A DNA stretch of 64,000 bases from Heloderma charlesbogerti (GCA_026122225.1 JANEZZ010002066.1:434001-498000); one strand, 5' to 3'; shown: positions 10,146-22,800, counted from the first letter of the stretch. Notes: a model not told the origin generated them from the sequence alone. Made by a program: numbers and translations.

Positions 10146-10540
10146 TAGGAATGTACGGACTCCGTAAAATTGGCTCCGTCTGTGTTTCGCGGATTGTCAG
10201 GCACCTTTCATTCCATTGTCTGCCCACAGATGGCTGTGGATTTTTTTTTTTTTTGTCATGTGGAAAAATACGCAAATAATTATGTAAATATTTACATTAT
10301 TTACCTCAATACATAACATTTAATGTATTGTCCCCCATTCCATTCAACATTTCCTCAGCTGAAACTTATATATTTTTCTACGGATTTATATGCGTAAGTT
10401 TTGAGAAAGTAAAAAAAAATCATCCACAAGTCCACGGACTCTGCACAGCCTGATGGGGCGCTCCGCAGCAGATTCCGCAGGTCAGATTCTTAGAAATCCG
10501 AGCTCATTTTAGTCCATCTCAAATTTCTCCAGCATCCCTA
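10146..10540. mobile_element. hAT-like MITE, TSD CATTACAA/CATTGCAA
   Basis: Begins TAGGAATGTACGGACTCC, ends CAGCATCCCTA; flanking 8-mers match 7 of 8. The interior (AATTATGTAAATATTTACAT, TTTCCTCAGCTGAAAC, TCCACGGACTC) matches the complete element at 55659-56040. It is inserted in the 32073-type host. Confidence 0.85.
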
Positions 10541-10679
10541 CATTGCAAGCCCCAAAATGTACAGATTTCAACCACAGAATGCATGTGAGCCCATGCTTGG
10601 TCCAGAAGGTGAACACTGGGTACAATCTTGATCAAAACTGAACTAAAACAAAGTTCTCATGGATCACTCATTCATCCAA

Positions 10680-11152
10680 ATAGATTAGTTTGACCATTAC
10701 TCGAATGAAAAGCAGAAGTTTTGACACTGCACAACCCTGGTACTATGTCTATTACACCAACTGTTAATGCTGAGAATGTCATCCCCAGATCCTTAAATAT
10801 GGAGTTTATTACCTTGGCAGGTTGCTGAGATAGAAGGGAACAACTGACAGTGATATATGTTCTCAGCAAGATGAAATAGGGTTGGCCTTGGAAAACTATT
10901 TCATTATCCTAGGAACAACCAGGAAATCCATCTGTTTTGTGCCATAACACCATCTAGTCTTCTGTATGTCTGTGAGTCATGGACATTTTACTTTCATCAC
11001 AAGCGATTTGGCTAATTTAATATGCATCGTCTGAGGAAGATGAAAGGGCAACATCCCAGAGATGGAAGTTCTTAAGCAATCTAACATCTCCTGGACTTAG
11101 TCATTCAGGCTCAACTCCAGCTGACTAGGTAATGCCTTTTGAAAGAAGTCTC
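10680..11152. other. No recognisable feature
   Basis: Non-coding sequence with no recognisable repeat. AAGAAGTCTCTAGGGATG at its end is the left flank of the next hAT-like element. Confidence 0.35.
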
Positions 11153-11551
11153 TAGGGATGGCAATAAATTCATTCAGTTTGCAATTGAATGCAAACTTAG
11201 CTAATTTTGCACTTTTGAACCACTATGGGAATTGAAGCTAAAGTTATCCTTCGAAAGTCACATTTCTCCAAATTTTGCAATGGAATTCTCCAATCATAGA
11301 ATGCATACAAAAATATTAGGGAAAGTAACATTCCAAAAATGTATTTTGTGAGGGAAAAATGCTTGCAAAAATGTGTGTAGTAGGCGAAAATGCATAGAAA
11401 ATTCATGCACTAGGAGAAATGGAAACAAGAGTTCCTATGAATTTTCATGCAAACTTTTAAAAACAAATTCTCAGTTTGGGATGAACCAAATTTAAGATTG
11501 GAAAAATGAGGAACTGAGAGAATCTGGAACTGAAATGTTCATTCATCCTTA
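11153..11551. mobile_element. hAT-like element (AT-rich family)
   Basis: Starts TAGGGATGGCAATAAATTC and ends GTTCATTCATCCTTA. Internal motifs CTAATTTTGCACTTTTGAAC and CACATTTCTCCAAATTTTGC recur near 29.9, 43.0/46.0, 56.1 and 56.7 kb. Flanking 8-mers match only 5 of 8, so the copy is old. Confidence 0.55.
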
Positions 11552-12182
11552 CAATTTTCAAGGCTGTCTTTTTATGAGGTGGTGAAAGCAGGCTGCTACA
11601 TGAACAATGGGCAGGTGAAATATTTGAAATAATTAGCCAATACCTGGGGGAGGCTGAAAGTCATAACAGAGTCCTAGTGGCTGTATATTTATTTATTACA
11701 TTTCTATACCACCCAATAGTCAGAGCTGTCTGGGTGGTTTACAAAGATTAAAAATATTAAAAATACAATATACAGAGATTAAAAACCATTTACATAAAGA
11801 ACACAAAAGAAACATATATCTAAAACAACTGCAAACAAACAATCTCAAAAACAAACAACCCTCGCCATAAGACATTCCAGGATCGATTAAAAACTTATCA
11901 TATACTGTCGAATGCCTGGGAGAAGAGAAAGGTCTTAACCTGGTGCGGAAAAGATGACAATGTTGGCACCAGGTGGGCCTCAGGGAGATCTTTCCATAAT
12001 TCGGGGGCCACCACCAAAAAGGCCCTCTCCCTTGCTGCTGTCTTCTTAGCTCCCCTCGGAGTAGGCAGCCAGAGGAGGGCCTTAGATGTTGAGCATAGTA
12101 TACAGGTAGGTTTGTGTCGGGAGAGGCGCTCCATCAGGTATTGTGGTCCCAAGCCATGTAAGGCTTTATAGGTTAAAACCAG

Positions 12183-13816
12183 GAAAAAAGCCTTGTCGGT
12201 CCTGTGGCTCCGGAACCACTGGAGCATTCTAAGGCCTCCTGTGAGGCCTTGGCAAGGCACTTTGCAGATAAAATTGATCAGATTAGGTGTGTTACTCTGC
12301 ACACTGTGGATACAGTTAGTGAGCAAGAGGCGGCCTGTGGCAAACCGGTTTTGTGGGATCGGTTCCAGCTTCTTCCTCCTGATGAAGTGGACAAGGTGCT
12401 TTCATCTGTACGGCCGACCACCTGCTTACTTGACCCTTGCCCATCTTGGCTCATTATGGGTTGCAGAGAGAGACTGGGTGAGGGGATCAGGGCGGTGGTG
12501 AATGCCTCCCTTGAGGAGGGAGTGATGCCATCAGCCCTCAAGGAGGCAGTGATAAGACCGCTCTTAAAGAAGCCCTCCTTGGATCCTCAAGTTCTGAACA
12601 ACTTTCGCCCAGTCTCAAATCTGCCATTTTGGGGCAAGGTGATTGAGCGGGTGGTGGCGATGCAGTTGAAGGCACACTTGGAAGAAACTGATTATCTAGA
12701 CCCATTTCAGTCGGGCTTCAGGCTTGGGCATGGGACAGAAACGGCCTTGGTCGCCTTGGTAGATGATATGAGGAGGGCTCTGGATAGGGGTGAATGCTCC
12801 TTCCTTGTTCTCCTTGACCTCTCAGCGGCTTTTGATACCGTTGACCACGGTATCCTCCTGGTCCGCCTGGAGGGGTTGGGCATTGGAGACACCGTATTGT
12901 GGTGGTTCCAGTCCTTCCTCTCCGGCAGGTACCAGAGGGTAGCACTGGGAGAGGAGGTTTCGGACCTGTGGCCACAGGGTTCCATCCTCTCCCTGATGCT
13001 ATTTAACATCTATGTGAAGCCGCTGGGGGCTATCATCAGGAGGTTTGGGGTGCAGTGTCATCAATATGTGGATGACACGCAGCTCTACCTCTCATTCAAA
13101 TCTTCACCAAGGTTGGCCGTAGAATCCCTGTCCAAATGTCTGGAGACGGTGAGTGGCTGGATGGGGAGGAATAAGCTGAAGCTGAACCCTGACAAGACTG
13201 AGGTACTTTTGGTGGGAGACAAGAGGAGGCTAGGGGATGTTGACCTGGTGTTGAATGGGGTACGGGTACCCTTGAAAGTCCAGGTCCACAGCCTGGGGGT
13301 CATTTTGGACTCTCAGCTGTCTATGGAGGCTCAGGTGTCAGCTGTGAGCCGGACAGCGCTGTATCAACTCCATCTGATACGGCGGCTGCGCCCCTTCCTT
13401 CCCGACCATCTGCTCCCATCGGTAGTACATGCCCTGGTCTCCTCTCGTTTAGACTACTGCAATGTGCTCTATGTGGGGTTACCCTTGAAGACGGTTCGGA
13501 AACTGCAGCTGGTACAGAACGCGGTGGCTCGCCTGATTAAAGGCAGCCACTGGCGAGATCACATCACTCCAGTGCTGAAGGAGTTGCACTGGTTACCAGT
13601 TGTTTTCCGGGCCAAATTCAAGGTGTTGGTTTTGACCTTTAAAACCCTATATGGTTCCAGCCCAGCCTATCTTAAGGAGTGCCTCCAGCAGCACCAGACA
13701 GGCCGCTTAACAAGATCAGCCTTTTAAACTGTTTTATTGTATGTTGTACATCGCCCAGAGTGGCTGGGTGACCAGCCAGATGGGCGATTAATAAATTTAA
13801 TAATAAGTAAATAAAA
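12183..13816 (+). mobile_element. Younger, 5'-truncated L2-clade LINE with TSD TAAAACCAG
   Basis: Flanked by perfect 9-bp duplications TAAAACCAG at 12174-12182 and 13817-13825, and inserted antisense into an older L2. It begins part-way into ORF2 and has a normal L2 3' end (ACATCGCCCAGAGTGGCTGG and an A/T-rich AATAAATTTAATAA tail). The apurinic endonuclease domain is absent. Confidence 0.9.
12204..13727 (+). pseudogene. L2 ORF2 reverse transcriptase, truncated at both ends
   Basis: An open frame of 507 codons encodes the L2-clade reverse transcriptase: entry block NFRPVSNLPFWGKVIERVV (about residue 132), FQSGFRLGHGTETAL (about 168), the first catalytic Asp in DLSAAFDTVDH (about 207), the active-site box QYVDDTQLYLS (about 288; YADD is usual), and the L2 C-terminal motif SSRLDYCNVLYVGLP (about 413). 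The N-terminal endonuclease is missing because of 5' truncation. At the C-terminus, LTRSAF runs straight into the element's 3' UTR, so roughly the last hundred residues usual for L2 are deleted. It is not a host gene. The long open frame suggests a comparatively recent insertion, though the SILSLMLFN block differs from the usual G-S-L-S-P-x-L-F. Confidence 0.9.
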
Positions 13817-14190
13817 TAAAACCAGCACCTTGAATCAGGCTTAGAAACATACAGGCAGCCAGTGCAAGTGGGCCAGAGTTGATCTTATATGTTCAGACCT
13901 TCTGGTCCCCGTTATAAATCTAGCTGTTGCATTTTGCATGAGCTGCAGTTTCCGAACCATCTTCAAAGGCAGACCCACATAGAGTGCATTGCAGTAATCT
14001 GACTTGGAGATTACCAGAGAATAGACAACTGAAGCCAGGTTATCCCTGTCCAGATAGGGGCGTAGCTGGGCCACCAACAGAAGTTGGTAGAAGGCACTCT
14101 GTGCCACTGAAGCCACCTGAGCCTCAAGTGACAAGGATGGCTCAAGGAGAACCCCCAAGCTATGAACCTGCTTCTTCAGGGAATTAGATT

Positions 14191-15181
14191 AACCTTTGGT
14201 CTGATGCAACATCGTATGTTCTCACATTCTAAATGATTGGCACAAAATGTGCTCCTCTGGCATAAGCCAATGTGTGGGGCTGATGTAAGAGACCTGTAGG
14301 AATTTCAAGAGAACTTAAATAATTTCTGGAGAATTTGTTGTTCATTTTAAAAATTATATACCACTTTGTTTCCAAAATGGCAGACAACAAGACTCATTTA
14401 AAACAAAACCTTACTAAAATTTTATTTATTTAGCGCAATATCCTCTCAGGATAGGTGGCCACCTCCAAACTTGGAGGTGACCACCTATCCAATGCAGGGC
14501 ATGAGCAGTGCAGAGTAGAGTGGGTTAGACTTAGACTTCGTCATACTTAGAGCAGGCCCATTGAAATTAAGTCTTCCATTATCTTTCACTGATCTCGCTC
14601 CTCTTCTTGCTGCTTTTCCTCTTTTCACGAAGCAGAACACAATGGGGTAATTTGATAGTTCATTATCTGTGATCTATTTAAAAATGGAACAAAGGGCATT
14701 TAGTGCAGGAGACGCCTTGGAGGTTTACGGCATCATGTAAAGAGCCCGCAAACTTCAGTGAAGGAGCAATCTCAATCGCAGGATAAAAGCTCAGTGTGAA
14801 GGAGCCCTAAGCTTGGATCCAACTCACTAAGGAAAATATTGAGAGACGTTTTGCCTTCAAATATAAAAGTCAGGAGGCAGATGCCTATTCACCCTCCTTA
14901 GAATTAAGGACAGCATGACTGAGTAGAGGGGTGCTAAAGACAAGATGGCATCTAGACAAACAGCCTAACAGATGGTGTAACCACTTAGTGGAGATATATT
15001 CCAAAAGCATAAGCAGCAACTTGAGGGGGAAACATAGCATTTCTCTGCTTTAAACTAGTGATATCCTTCAGGAATATGTGGTGTCTGAGTTATAAATCTT
15101 GGGTGGAATCCACTGACAAAAGACATTCATCAGCAAATTAGGGAGGAGGGAGATTTTTGGCAATTTCTCCTCAGCCCTGCA
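14191..15181. other. No recognisable feature
   Basis: Non-coding sequence. A short inverted pair, GGATAGGTGGCCACCTCCAA against TTGGAGGTGACCACCTATCC at 14450-14490, is visible; otherwise nothing. Confidence 0.4.
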
Positions 15182-16563
15182 TAGGTATTTATGAGAAATT
15201 CATTTCAGTTAGGGATGTACAAAAGTCACTTACCTTTTCAACAGGGTGATTTGCGGTGGGGGGGAGGCGCTCCGCAACTCCCCCGGAAATCCTGATCTGG
15301 CCAGCTCTGCTCTGCGGCGATTCCACAGAGCCGCCGGCCGGGGCTGCCTGCAGCCAGACATCTAGCTGCTGGGCAGCCTTCCAGAAAAAAAAAACCTCGT
15401 ACGCAAATGGCGGCAGCTACGGCGGCCACCATTTGCGTTCCCTTTTTTCTGGTGTTTTAGCCTACGTAAATATTTAAGAAAGCTATTACGGCGAAAAAAA
15501 GGGGAATGCAAATAGCGTAGTGGGCGCCATTTGCGTTCCTTTCCCCCCCCCCTGCCATTTTAGCCTACGTAAATATTTACATAAGCTATTATGGTGAAAA
15601 AAAGGGGAACGCAAATAGCGCCCACTACGCTATTTGCATTCCCCGTTTTTTTGCCGTAATAGCTTACGTAAATATTTACGTAGGCTAAAACACTGAAATA
15701 AAGGGAACACAAATGGCAGCGACCATAGCCGCCGCCATTTGCGTATGCGGTTTTTTGTTGTTGTTGCCGTGATAGGCTATGTAAGTATTTACGTAGCCTA
15801 TTACGGCAAAGGCAGCTACGCAAATGGCGTGGTAGCCACCATTTGCATGGCTGCCTTTGCCATGATAGGCTATGTAAATACTGACATAGCCTATCACGGC
15901 AGCCTGGTCGGACACAAATGGTGGCCACTATGGCGGCCACCATTTGAGTCCGCAGAAGCCGGCTAACAGGCCAGCTGCCGCCGGAGCCGCTGCCAGAGCT
16001 GCTGCCAGAGCCGCCACCATCGGAACATCCACCCCAGGTACGTTTCATCCCAGGGGGGATTCTGCGGGGGGCGGGGGGTGGGAGGCTGTTCCGCCACGGG
16101 TTTCGGGGGGCCGAATGCCAGTGCATTCGGCCTCACTGAAATCCATGGCGGAATTCTCCGCCATCCCTAATTTCAATTCATTTTTTTTAAAATCAGGATT
16201 TACCCAGTTTGCACCTCCCAGAATGAATACATACTCAGATGCCATCTGCAGTGGAAGTCTGTACATTTCTGAGCTTACACTGTGATTTGCGGACCAAAAT
16301 AAAAATGCATTAGTCAGTATGTGTACGTTTTTAAATGTGCATGAAAAAATGATAATCAATGGGAGAAGAATGTGTACATTTCAAAGATGGGCAGGATTGA
16401 TGCATACATTTGGGAAAATTTGCATGAAAATACACACAGATTTTCATGCAATGGGGTGGGGGGACAAGCTTACAATCTGATATGGACTCGAGTTGGGATG
16501 ACCTTCAGGATGGAATTTGGAGAAATCCATTGAACTCAGGTTTGGCTGATCTGCACATCCCTA
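15182..16563 (-). mobile_element. 32073-type hAT-like element hosting a palindrome-array copy
   Basis: The flanks of the inserted element read, in reverse complement, like 32073-32509: CAATGGGAGAAGAATGTG, CTTACAATCTGATATGGAC, GGTTTGGCTGATCTGCACAT, CCCTA. Outer 8-mers GCCCTGCA/AACCTACA match 5 of 8, as expected for an old copy. Confidence 0.65.
15210..16169. mobile_element. Palindrome-array hAT-like element, copy 1
   Basis: Begins TAGGGATGTACAAAAGTCAC, ends TCTCCGCCATCCCTA; target duplication ATTTCAGT/ATTTCAAT (7 of 8). GC-rich arms enclose a series of palindromes built on CTACGTAAATATTTACGTAG, on CAAATGGCGGC...GCCGCCATTTG, and on GGAACGCAAATAGCG...CGCTATTTGCATTCCCC. The left half-spacers differ from other copies, with TTAGCCTACGTAAAT units instead of GATAGG arms. 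Confidence 0.9.
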
Positions 16564-16734
16564 AACCTACAGCCTCCATCTTCTCCCCTGCCAAAATGTT
16601 CTGGAGGGTAGGGAGAATTTATGGAGCAGATTTGGGGGCTTTGAGATGCTGCATGGGGAGGGAGAATTACTGAAAATACCCCTTTCCCCATTCTACTAAC
16701 CAATACTTTGGTTTCTCTTCAGGTTGTATAAATC

Positions 16735-17624
16735 TAGGGATGTACAAAAGTTCCGCCACGGATCTCAGAGAGGCCAAATGCCAGCGCATTCGGCCCCCCG
16801 AAATCGGTGGCGGAATGGCCCCCTGCCCCCCCCGCTCCCCCCCAGGATGGGACTTACCTTAGGCGGATCTCCCTGGCGGCGGCGGCAGCGGCTCCGGCGG
16901 CGGTTCCGGCAGCGGTTTGGTGGCAGCGGCTGCGGCAGCCGGTCTTCCAACCAGCTGCCGCCGCCGCCATTTCCAGGTAAAACAAACAAACAAACAAAAA
17001 AAGTGATAGGCTACGTAAAGATTTACGTAGCCTATCACAGCTGATTAAAAAAAAAAACGTGTGTACGCAAATGGCAGCACCCGTGGGCGCCGCCATTTGC
17101 GTTCCGTATTTTGGCACATCTTAGTCTATGTAAACATTTATGTAGACTAAGATGGCGAAAATAAGGGGAACGCAAATAGCGTAGTGTCTACGCTATTTGC
17201 ATTCCCCTTATTTTCGCCATCTTAGTCTACGTAAATGTTTACGTAGACTAAGACATGCCAAAATAAGGAACGCAAATGGCGGCTTTGCGTACGCGCATGT
17301 TTTTGTTTTTCTTTTTAATCAGCTGTGATAGGCTACGTAAACATTTACGTAGCCTATCACGGCTGACTGCAGGGATGCAAACGGCAGCGGCTATGGCCGC
17401 CGCCATTTGTGTCCCTGCTAGCCAGCAGCTGGATGTCCGGCTGCTGGCGGAGCCAGCCGGTGGCTCCTCAGAATACCTGTGGAGCAGAGCCGGCCGGCCA
17501 GGATTCTGGGGGGGAGGAACGGAGCGCCTCCCCCCCAGCCAGGATTCCGGGCGGAGGGATGGAATGCCTCCCCCCCAGCATCAGCATAATCCGTGGAAAG
17601 GTAAGTACCTTTCGTACATCCCTA
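16735..17624. mobile_element. Palindrome-array hAT-like element, copy 2
   Basis: Begins TAGGGATGTACAAAAGTTCC, ends TTTCGTACATCCCTA. It contains P at about 17007-17038, Q at about 17122-17150 and 17221-17250, S at about 17155-17215, P again at about 17325-17358, and two R palindromes. Flanking 8-mers TATAAATC and TTAAAGCT do not match. The left end is of the Y type (CCGCCACGGATCTC) and the right end of the X type (GGTAAGTACCTTTCG). Confidence 0.85.
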
Positions 17625-17820
17625 TTAAAGCTTTCACCTTCACTACTGGCAGATGGCTTCTGTCTGTACAGCGATACTAGTGGGATTCCTTCCTTTGAAA
17701 ATGGACAACCTAAATTCCTGTTCATTGTTTGGGAACAAATCTCAGATATTGGGTGTCAATAGCACCTCTTTCATAATACAATGAGGAAATAAACAGTTAT
17801 GGCTAAATATTCACCACACA

Positions 17821-19212
17821 TAGGGATGTTAGAGAAATCTGCCGCAGATTCCAATGAGGCCGGATTCTTTGGAATCCAGCCTCGGGAATCTGTGGCAGAT
17901 CGACCCTACTTACCTCTAGGGATGTCAGAGAATTCCACCACAGATCTCAGGGAGGCCGAATGCCAGCGCATTCGGCCCCCCGAAATCTGTGGCGGAACGG
18001 CCTGCCACCCCCCCTCCCCTCCCCGCGGATCCCCCCGGAACGAGACTTACCTCGGGTGGATCTTCCAGGTGGTGGTGGCGGCTTTGGTGGCAGCGGCAGC
18101 TGCGACGGCCGGTCTTCTGACCGGCTGCCGCCACCACCATTTCCCATGTAAAAAAAAAAAAAGAAGAAGTGATAGGCTACATAAAGATTTACGTAGCCTA
18201 TCACATGGCTAGGTTAAAAAAAAGTGATAGGCTACATAAATCTTTACATAGCCTATCACGTCTGACTTTTAAAAAAACACACGTGTGTACGCAAATGGCG
18301 GCAGCTACGGCCGCCACCATTTGCATTCTTTATTTTGGCCCGTCTTAGTCTACATAAATATTTACATAGACTAAGACGGCGAAAATAAGGGGAACGCAAA
18401 TAGCGGAAACGCTACTCTATTTGTGTTCCCCTTATTTTTGCCGTGTTAGTCTACGTAAATATTTACATAGACTAAGAAGGGCCAAAATAAGGAATGCAAA
18501 TGGCGGCGGCAGTAGCCGTCGCCATTTGTGTACACGCATTTTTGTTTTGTTTTTTTAAAGTCAGACGTGATAGGCTACGTAAAGATAGGCTGCCGCCATT
18601 TGCGTCCCTGCTAGCCAGCGGCCGGATGTCTGGCTGCTGGCGGAGCCGGCCGGCAGCTCTGCAGAATCCCTGCAGAGCACAGCCAGCCAGCCAGGATTCC
18701 GGGGGGAGGGATGGAGTGCCTCCCCCCGCAGCGGAACCCAGCGGAGGCAGGTAAGGCCAATTCCGTACATCCCTACTTACCTCCACTCCTGGAGGATTCC
18801 GCGCAGGACGGCACAGCTTCTTGTTGCACCAGGAGCTGTTCGCCTCCATGCCAGTCGCCATTAAAAAAAAAAAAAAAGGCGATCGGCAGGATGTCCCCAT
18901 AGACATATACGCAAAATAGAGGCGTGAATCTTGTGTATAAGTCTATGTGTCCATAGGCTTATACGCAAGATTCATGGGTCTATTTTGCATATAAGTCTAT
19001 GGGCACGTCCTGCCGATAGCCTAAAAAAAAAAAAAGGCAATTGATGTGGAGGCAAAGGGCTCCGGTTGCAGGTAAGCGGTGGCCCTCAGCTCTGCGGAAT
19101 CCTTGTGGAGCAGAGCCACTCAGTGAGGATTCCAGGGGGGGAGGAATGGATCGCCTCCCCCCCAGCATGGATTTCCCACCGGAATTGACAGTGGGGAATC
19201 CGTACACCCCTA
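17821..19212. mobile_element. Foldback hAT-like element hosting a palindrome-array copy
   Basis: Begins TAGGGATGTTAGAGAAATC, ends CCGTACACCCCTA; outer duplication ACCACACA/ACCACAGG (6 of 8). The interior after the insertion has GCGATCGGCAGGATGTCCCC, ATAGACATATACGC and the complementary GCATATAAGTCTATGGGCAC, the same foldback family as 8896-9442. Confidence 0.75.
17917..18775. mobile_element. Palindrome-array hAT-like element, copy 3, TSD CTTACCTC
   Basis: TAGGGATGTCAGAGAATTCC to TTCCGTACATCCCTA with a perfect 8-bp duplication CTTACCTC. The duplication falls on the CTTACCTC motif of the host's own subterminal region, so the copy landed in another transposon's end. It has P-P-R-Q-S-Q'-R'; the last P is reduced to a half (GATAGGCTACGTAAAGATAGG), an arm deletion. 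Confidence 0.95.
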
Positions 19213-19341
19213 ACCACAGGGCATATTTTGAATCAAACATGGTGGTTTTCACTCATATGAAACTGAAGTAGGAATGAAGGGAAGCTAAAATAAATTTGGA
19301 ATATTACTGAGACTCCTGTAGACATATCAGGGTTGCCACTA

Positions 19342-19500
19342 GGGATGTGCAAACCCATCCCACCTGGTATTGGTGGGCGCCCACTGAAGCCCCGCCCTCA
19401 CTTGACACCCCCCCAGACCCATGGTCGAGCCCCCACAAGCTCAGCCAGCCACCCATACTCACCCTGAGTCCCGTCCATGAGCACCCACCGCTTCGCCAAG
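19342..19500 (+). mobile_element. Possible hAT-like fragment
   Basis: TAGGGATGTGCAAACCCATCC begins a segment rich in CCCCGCCC motifs like the 31392-type elements. No matching right end was found. Confidence 0.3.
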
Positions 19501-19842
19501 GTTTTTTTTTTTTATGAAAAGGGAGCTAATTAAAATGCACATATTTAAATATCTGCACATTCTGGCTGGGAAAGCTTGATCTATGCAATATTAGAGGCAT
19601 AATATTGGGCACGGTCTGGGAGTATGGGCAGAGAGGAGCCCGACAGACTCCCAGACCCAGTCAGGCAACCACACCATCTTTAATTGCCACCAAACGTCCC
19701 GTAAAGTGGACTTTGCAATGGGTGTGCCGATTCCATCGAAGGGAAGCATGCATTGACGCTTTGAGAAGGCAAATGAATCTGGGGGATGATGAGAAACATT
19801 TACCAAAGGGTTGTTTGTGCACCTGTAAATGTGTGTGCATGT

Positions 19843-19848
<6 letters not shown>
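19501..19848. other. No recognisable feature
   Basis: Non-coding; a T-rich tract at about 19501-19512 and nothing else identified. Confidence 0.35.
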
Positions 19849-19873
<25 letters not shown>

Positions 19874-19892
19874 AGTGAGAGAGAGAGAGAGC
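19849..19892. repeat. (GT)n followed by (GA)n microsatellite
   Basis: Compound dinucleotide repeat. Confidence 0.95.
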
Positions 19893-22800
19893 ATGAGAGA
19901 GAGTGGGGTGGAGGTGATCAGATGAGAAAGTCCCAAACAATTGATTCTGCTCACATGGTTCTGGTAGTCACACACATACCACAGTGATGTGGCATTACAT
20001 CACAGGTACACATGGATGGGAGTGAGGTTTTGTTTTTGTTTTAATTATCACTAATCCAGAGAATGTTACTTCATAGGCTGTTGCTCTATCTGTGTTGGTG
20101 TAAGCCATATTTTGTACCACTCCAGTTGTGCATATGTTTAGCAGTGGGCTGTTCCTTGTGGTTCTTCAGAAGTTTGGGAATTTAGCCAAATTTATCCAGG
20201 TTGTTTAGCCAATGTCAATGAAAAATTTGGCTTGCCAAGCATATGAAACCAGACAGGGTTTCATATCTAGATCTCTGCTGTTAGCATCAGTAAAATGTAA
20301 CCTGCTAACTATGTTTACTTTGGCACTGTCTGTTAGCTGGAATCAATGACACTTTCTTCAAAAGCCCATGGAGAAACTGGCCCTTTATAAATGTCTAAGA
20401 AATAGGAGCAAACAGGGCTAGGTGTGCACAGCTAGCAATATGCAACACAAAAAATGCCCTGAGGTAAATCAAAGAATGGGGTAAATGGGGAGTATGGAAC
20501 TCACCAGCATACTTTCCAGGGCTTCTCAGCTACCTGCAGCCATTTTGTTTCCCCATAATGGCCCAGACCAATGCTACATCATGATGCAGCATTGTTCTGA
20601 GGATGTTCGGAGGTGGGGCGGGATAGCAGCCAGTGGTAGAAGGGAGTCTGGTGGAGAACTGGTGTGTTTCACTCTAGCCCTTGAACCCAGCCCCCAGTCC
20701 TGAAATGCAAAAAAGGAGACAGTTTCACCACTTCTAACACATTTACTACACACACACACACACACACACACACACCACACATATCAGCCAAAAGTTCTCA
20801 TTTCACTGGAAGTTCAGCCCTGAAGCATTGTGAGGGAGGTACACATCTGTTGTGCACATGAAAGCATGCCTCTGCATGTTGATCCTCCTTGAGGGATTGG
20901 GATGTGGGACACAGAGAAAAGAGTACTCAAAATGACTTGGAATAGAATCGACAGCAAGTCAAAGCAAAAAGCAGATCCTACAACGTTTTTGCTCCCATTT
21001 TGGTAACTTAGAAAAACGCACTATACACCCACCCACACAAAAATGTTAGAAAAATATATAGAGTGAGAAAACACCCATTTCTACATGTAAGTATGGCATC
21101 TATTATTTCTCTCTGCAAACCTGCCAGAAATGTGTTTGAAACAGCCAGATAAGGACCGAATTACATGTAACATTATGTGTGCAGGTTTTTAAAAAATATA
21201 TATTAGCTGAACAGGGGGGATAACTAATGGGGTCAGAGAACAGTTGTGGAAGAGAAATTTAACTCTTTCCTCCCCTGCTCCAGTACTGAGTAAATACCTG
21301 TTCTGAAGCTTATATTTACTTGGGGGGAGGATCCCCCCAAAGACTTTCCCCTGAGCAAATAGAGGAAGAGAAAAAAATAGTACACCTATTGCTTTCCTTT
21401 CAATATTCTACATAAAACAACCTCAGGAACTTAAATTCTTGAAATAAAAATACGTATTTTCTTTGTGGTGGGGGAGGGAGGCTACTCCATTTGCAAGAGA
21501 TCTGAAAGACTCTGCCAGCCAACAAAAACTGTCAATGCAAAAAGAAAAAAGAAAGAAGTAGGGGATACAACTAAACAATGAGGCAGAACAATGTAAATAA
21601 AAGTAACTCTGACTCCAAATGTTTTATTGTTCTTGGAAGATATCTTGGTGAGCATATAAGCATCTTCCTCCACCTTGAGAAGAAATGGATATATGAAATC
21701 ACACGTAGAAATAAATTTATATTCCCAGTGATGGCCCCTCAATTGGACCATGTGATTCACTCATCAACAATCAAGAAAGCCTGTCCCTCCATTTTGAGAG
21801 CTAAACGGAGTCTTCCAGAGTCACATAGGTCTGTGTCTTCATTGAAATGCAAAAATCAGGCTCTGTTATAAAGCCTTAAGACAGTGGTACTCAAACTGTG
21901 TCCCAGAGGTTGCTGGTGTTCCTTGGAATCCTAGGAAAGTAAGTGATGGTGGACAGATTACCCTGAAAAACAGTTTACTCACCACTGCCAATATTCAACT
22001 GCAGTCCACAGCAACTGGAAAGTGTCAAGTTTATAGGATGTGTTCTTAGTTCATGTGGGGTGCCCTGCATGAACTTGTGTGCCCTTGAAAAGTCCTCTGC
22101 AATGAGTGTAAGTTCCATGGTACACAAATCGATATGCAAAACATTCCCTAATAATAGGGATGGGTGAACTGTCTCCTGCTGTCAGGGTTGACATGGACCC
22201 TCCTTAAGAATCCCACCTTCCTTTTTTACCTTCCCCTTTCCAGTAACATGGGGTTTAGGCTATAGACGTGGGGTGATGGATACTTTAGACGCAGGGTTTA
22301 ACCACAACAATTTACCAGTAAATTAAAGCAATCAATTCACAAGTAAAGGTATTGACACAACAGAACTAAGTGATACAAAAGGCATAAAGAGAAAATAAAC
22401 ATTGCAAAATGCAAATCCCTTTACCTTAGCTGTACTTAGTCTTCTCCAAGCTCCTTCTTCCTACTCCCTCTTCAGGCTCTGGTCTCCCTGACTCTGACTC
22501 TTACCAGCAATCTTGGTGTCTTTTTATACTGTCCTCCCTCAAAACCAATAGTACTGTTTCAAACCTGAAGAAATGAAATTTAACTGGGGAAATGAAACTA
22601 CTCCTCTCAGGGATATCCTCTCCCAACAAAAATCCCAGACCTCTAAGCCTGACCTTTTTTCTACTTGCCTCTGAAGGCCTCAAACCTTCACACCTGCATT
22701 CATTTTTTTAAAAATAAAAACATCTCAACTTCTTTCTCTCCCAAATCTGAAGAACTTTGCCATTTTTTCATGAATTCTTATAAAAAATGAACTGAAATGA

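Larger units (their letters stand above)
8749..10676 (+). mobile_element. Old hAT-like element interrupted twice
   Basis: Three pieces (about 8749-8803, 9875-10145 and 10549-10676) align in order with the complete 32073-32509 element: CAGCAAAACTCGAGC near the start, ATCAGATTGTGAGC and CTTCTCCCATTGATTAAAGC in the middle, and TACAATCTTGATCAAAACTG near the end. The gaps are other hAT-like insertions with their own target duplications. End points of this host are approximate. Confidence 0.65.
11690..14190 (-). mobile_element. Old L2-clade LINE, split by a younger L2
   Basis: Two minus-strand pieces (13817-14190 and 11690-12182) encode consecutive parts of an L2 reverse transcriptase C-terminus. 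The first gives VYSLVISKSDYCNALYVGLP and HIRSTLAHLHWLPVCF; the second gives LTYKALHGLGPQYLMERL and ARERAFLVVAPELWKDLPE. The L2-type 3' end (TATTTATTACATTTCTATACC in reverse) lies near 11.69 kb. The break carries a plus-strand L2 with a 9-bp target duplication. No catalytic core survives in this older copy. Confidence 0.85.

Noticed and set aside
16735..17624. Target duplication for this copy
   Set aside because: The flanking 8-mers TATAAATC and TTAAAGCT do not match; I did not force one.
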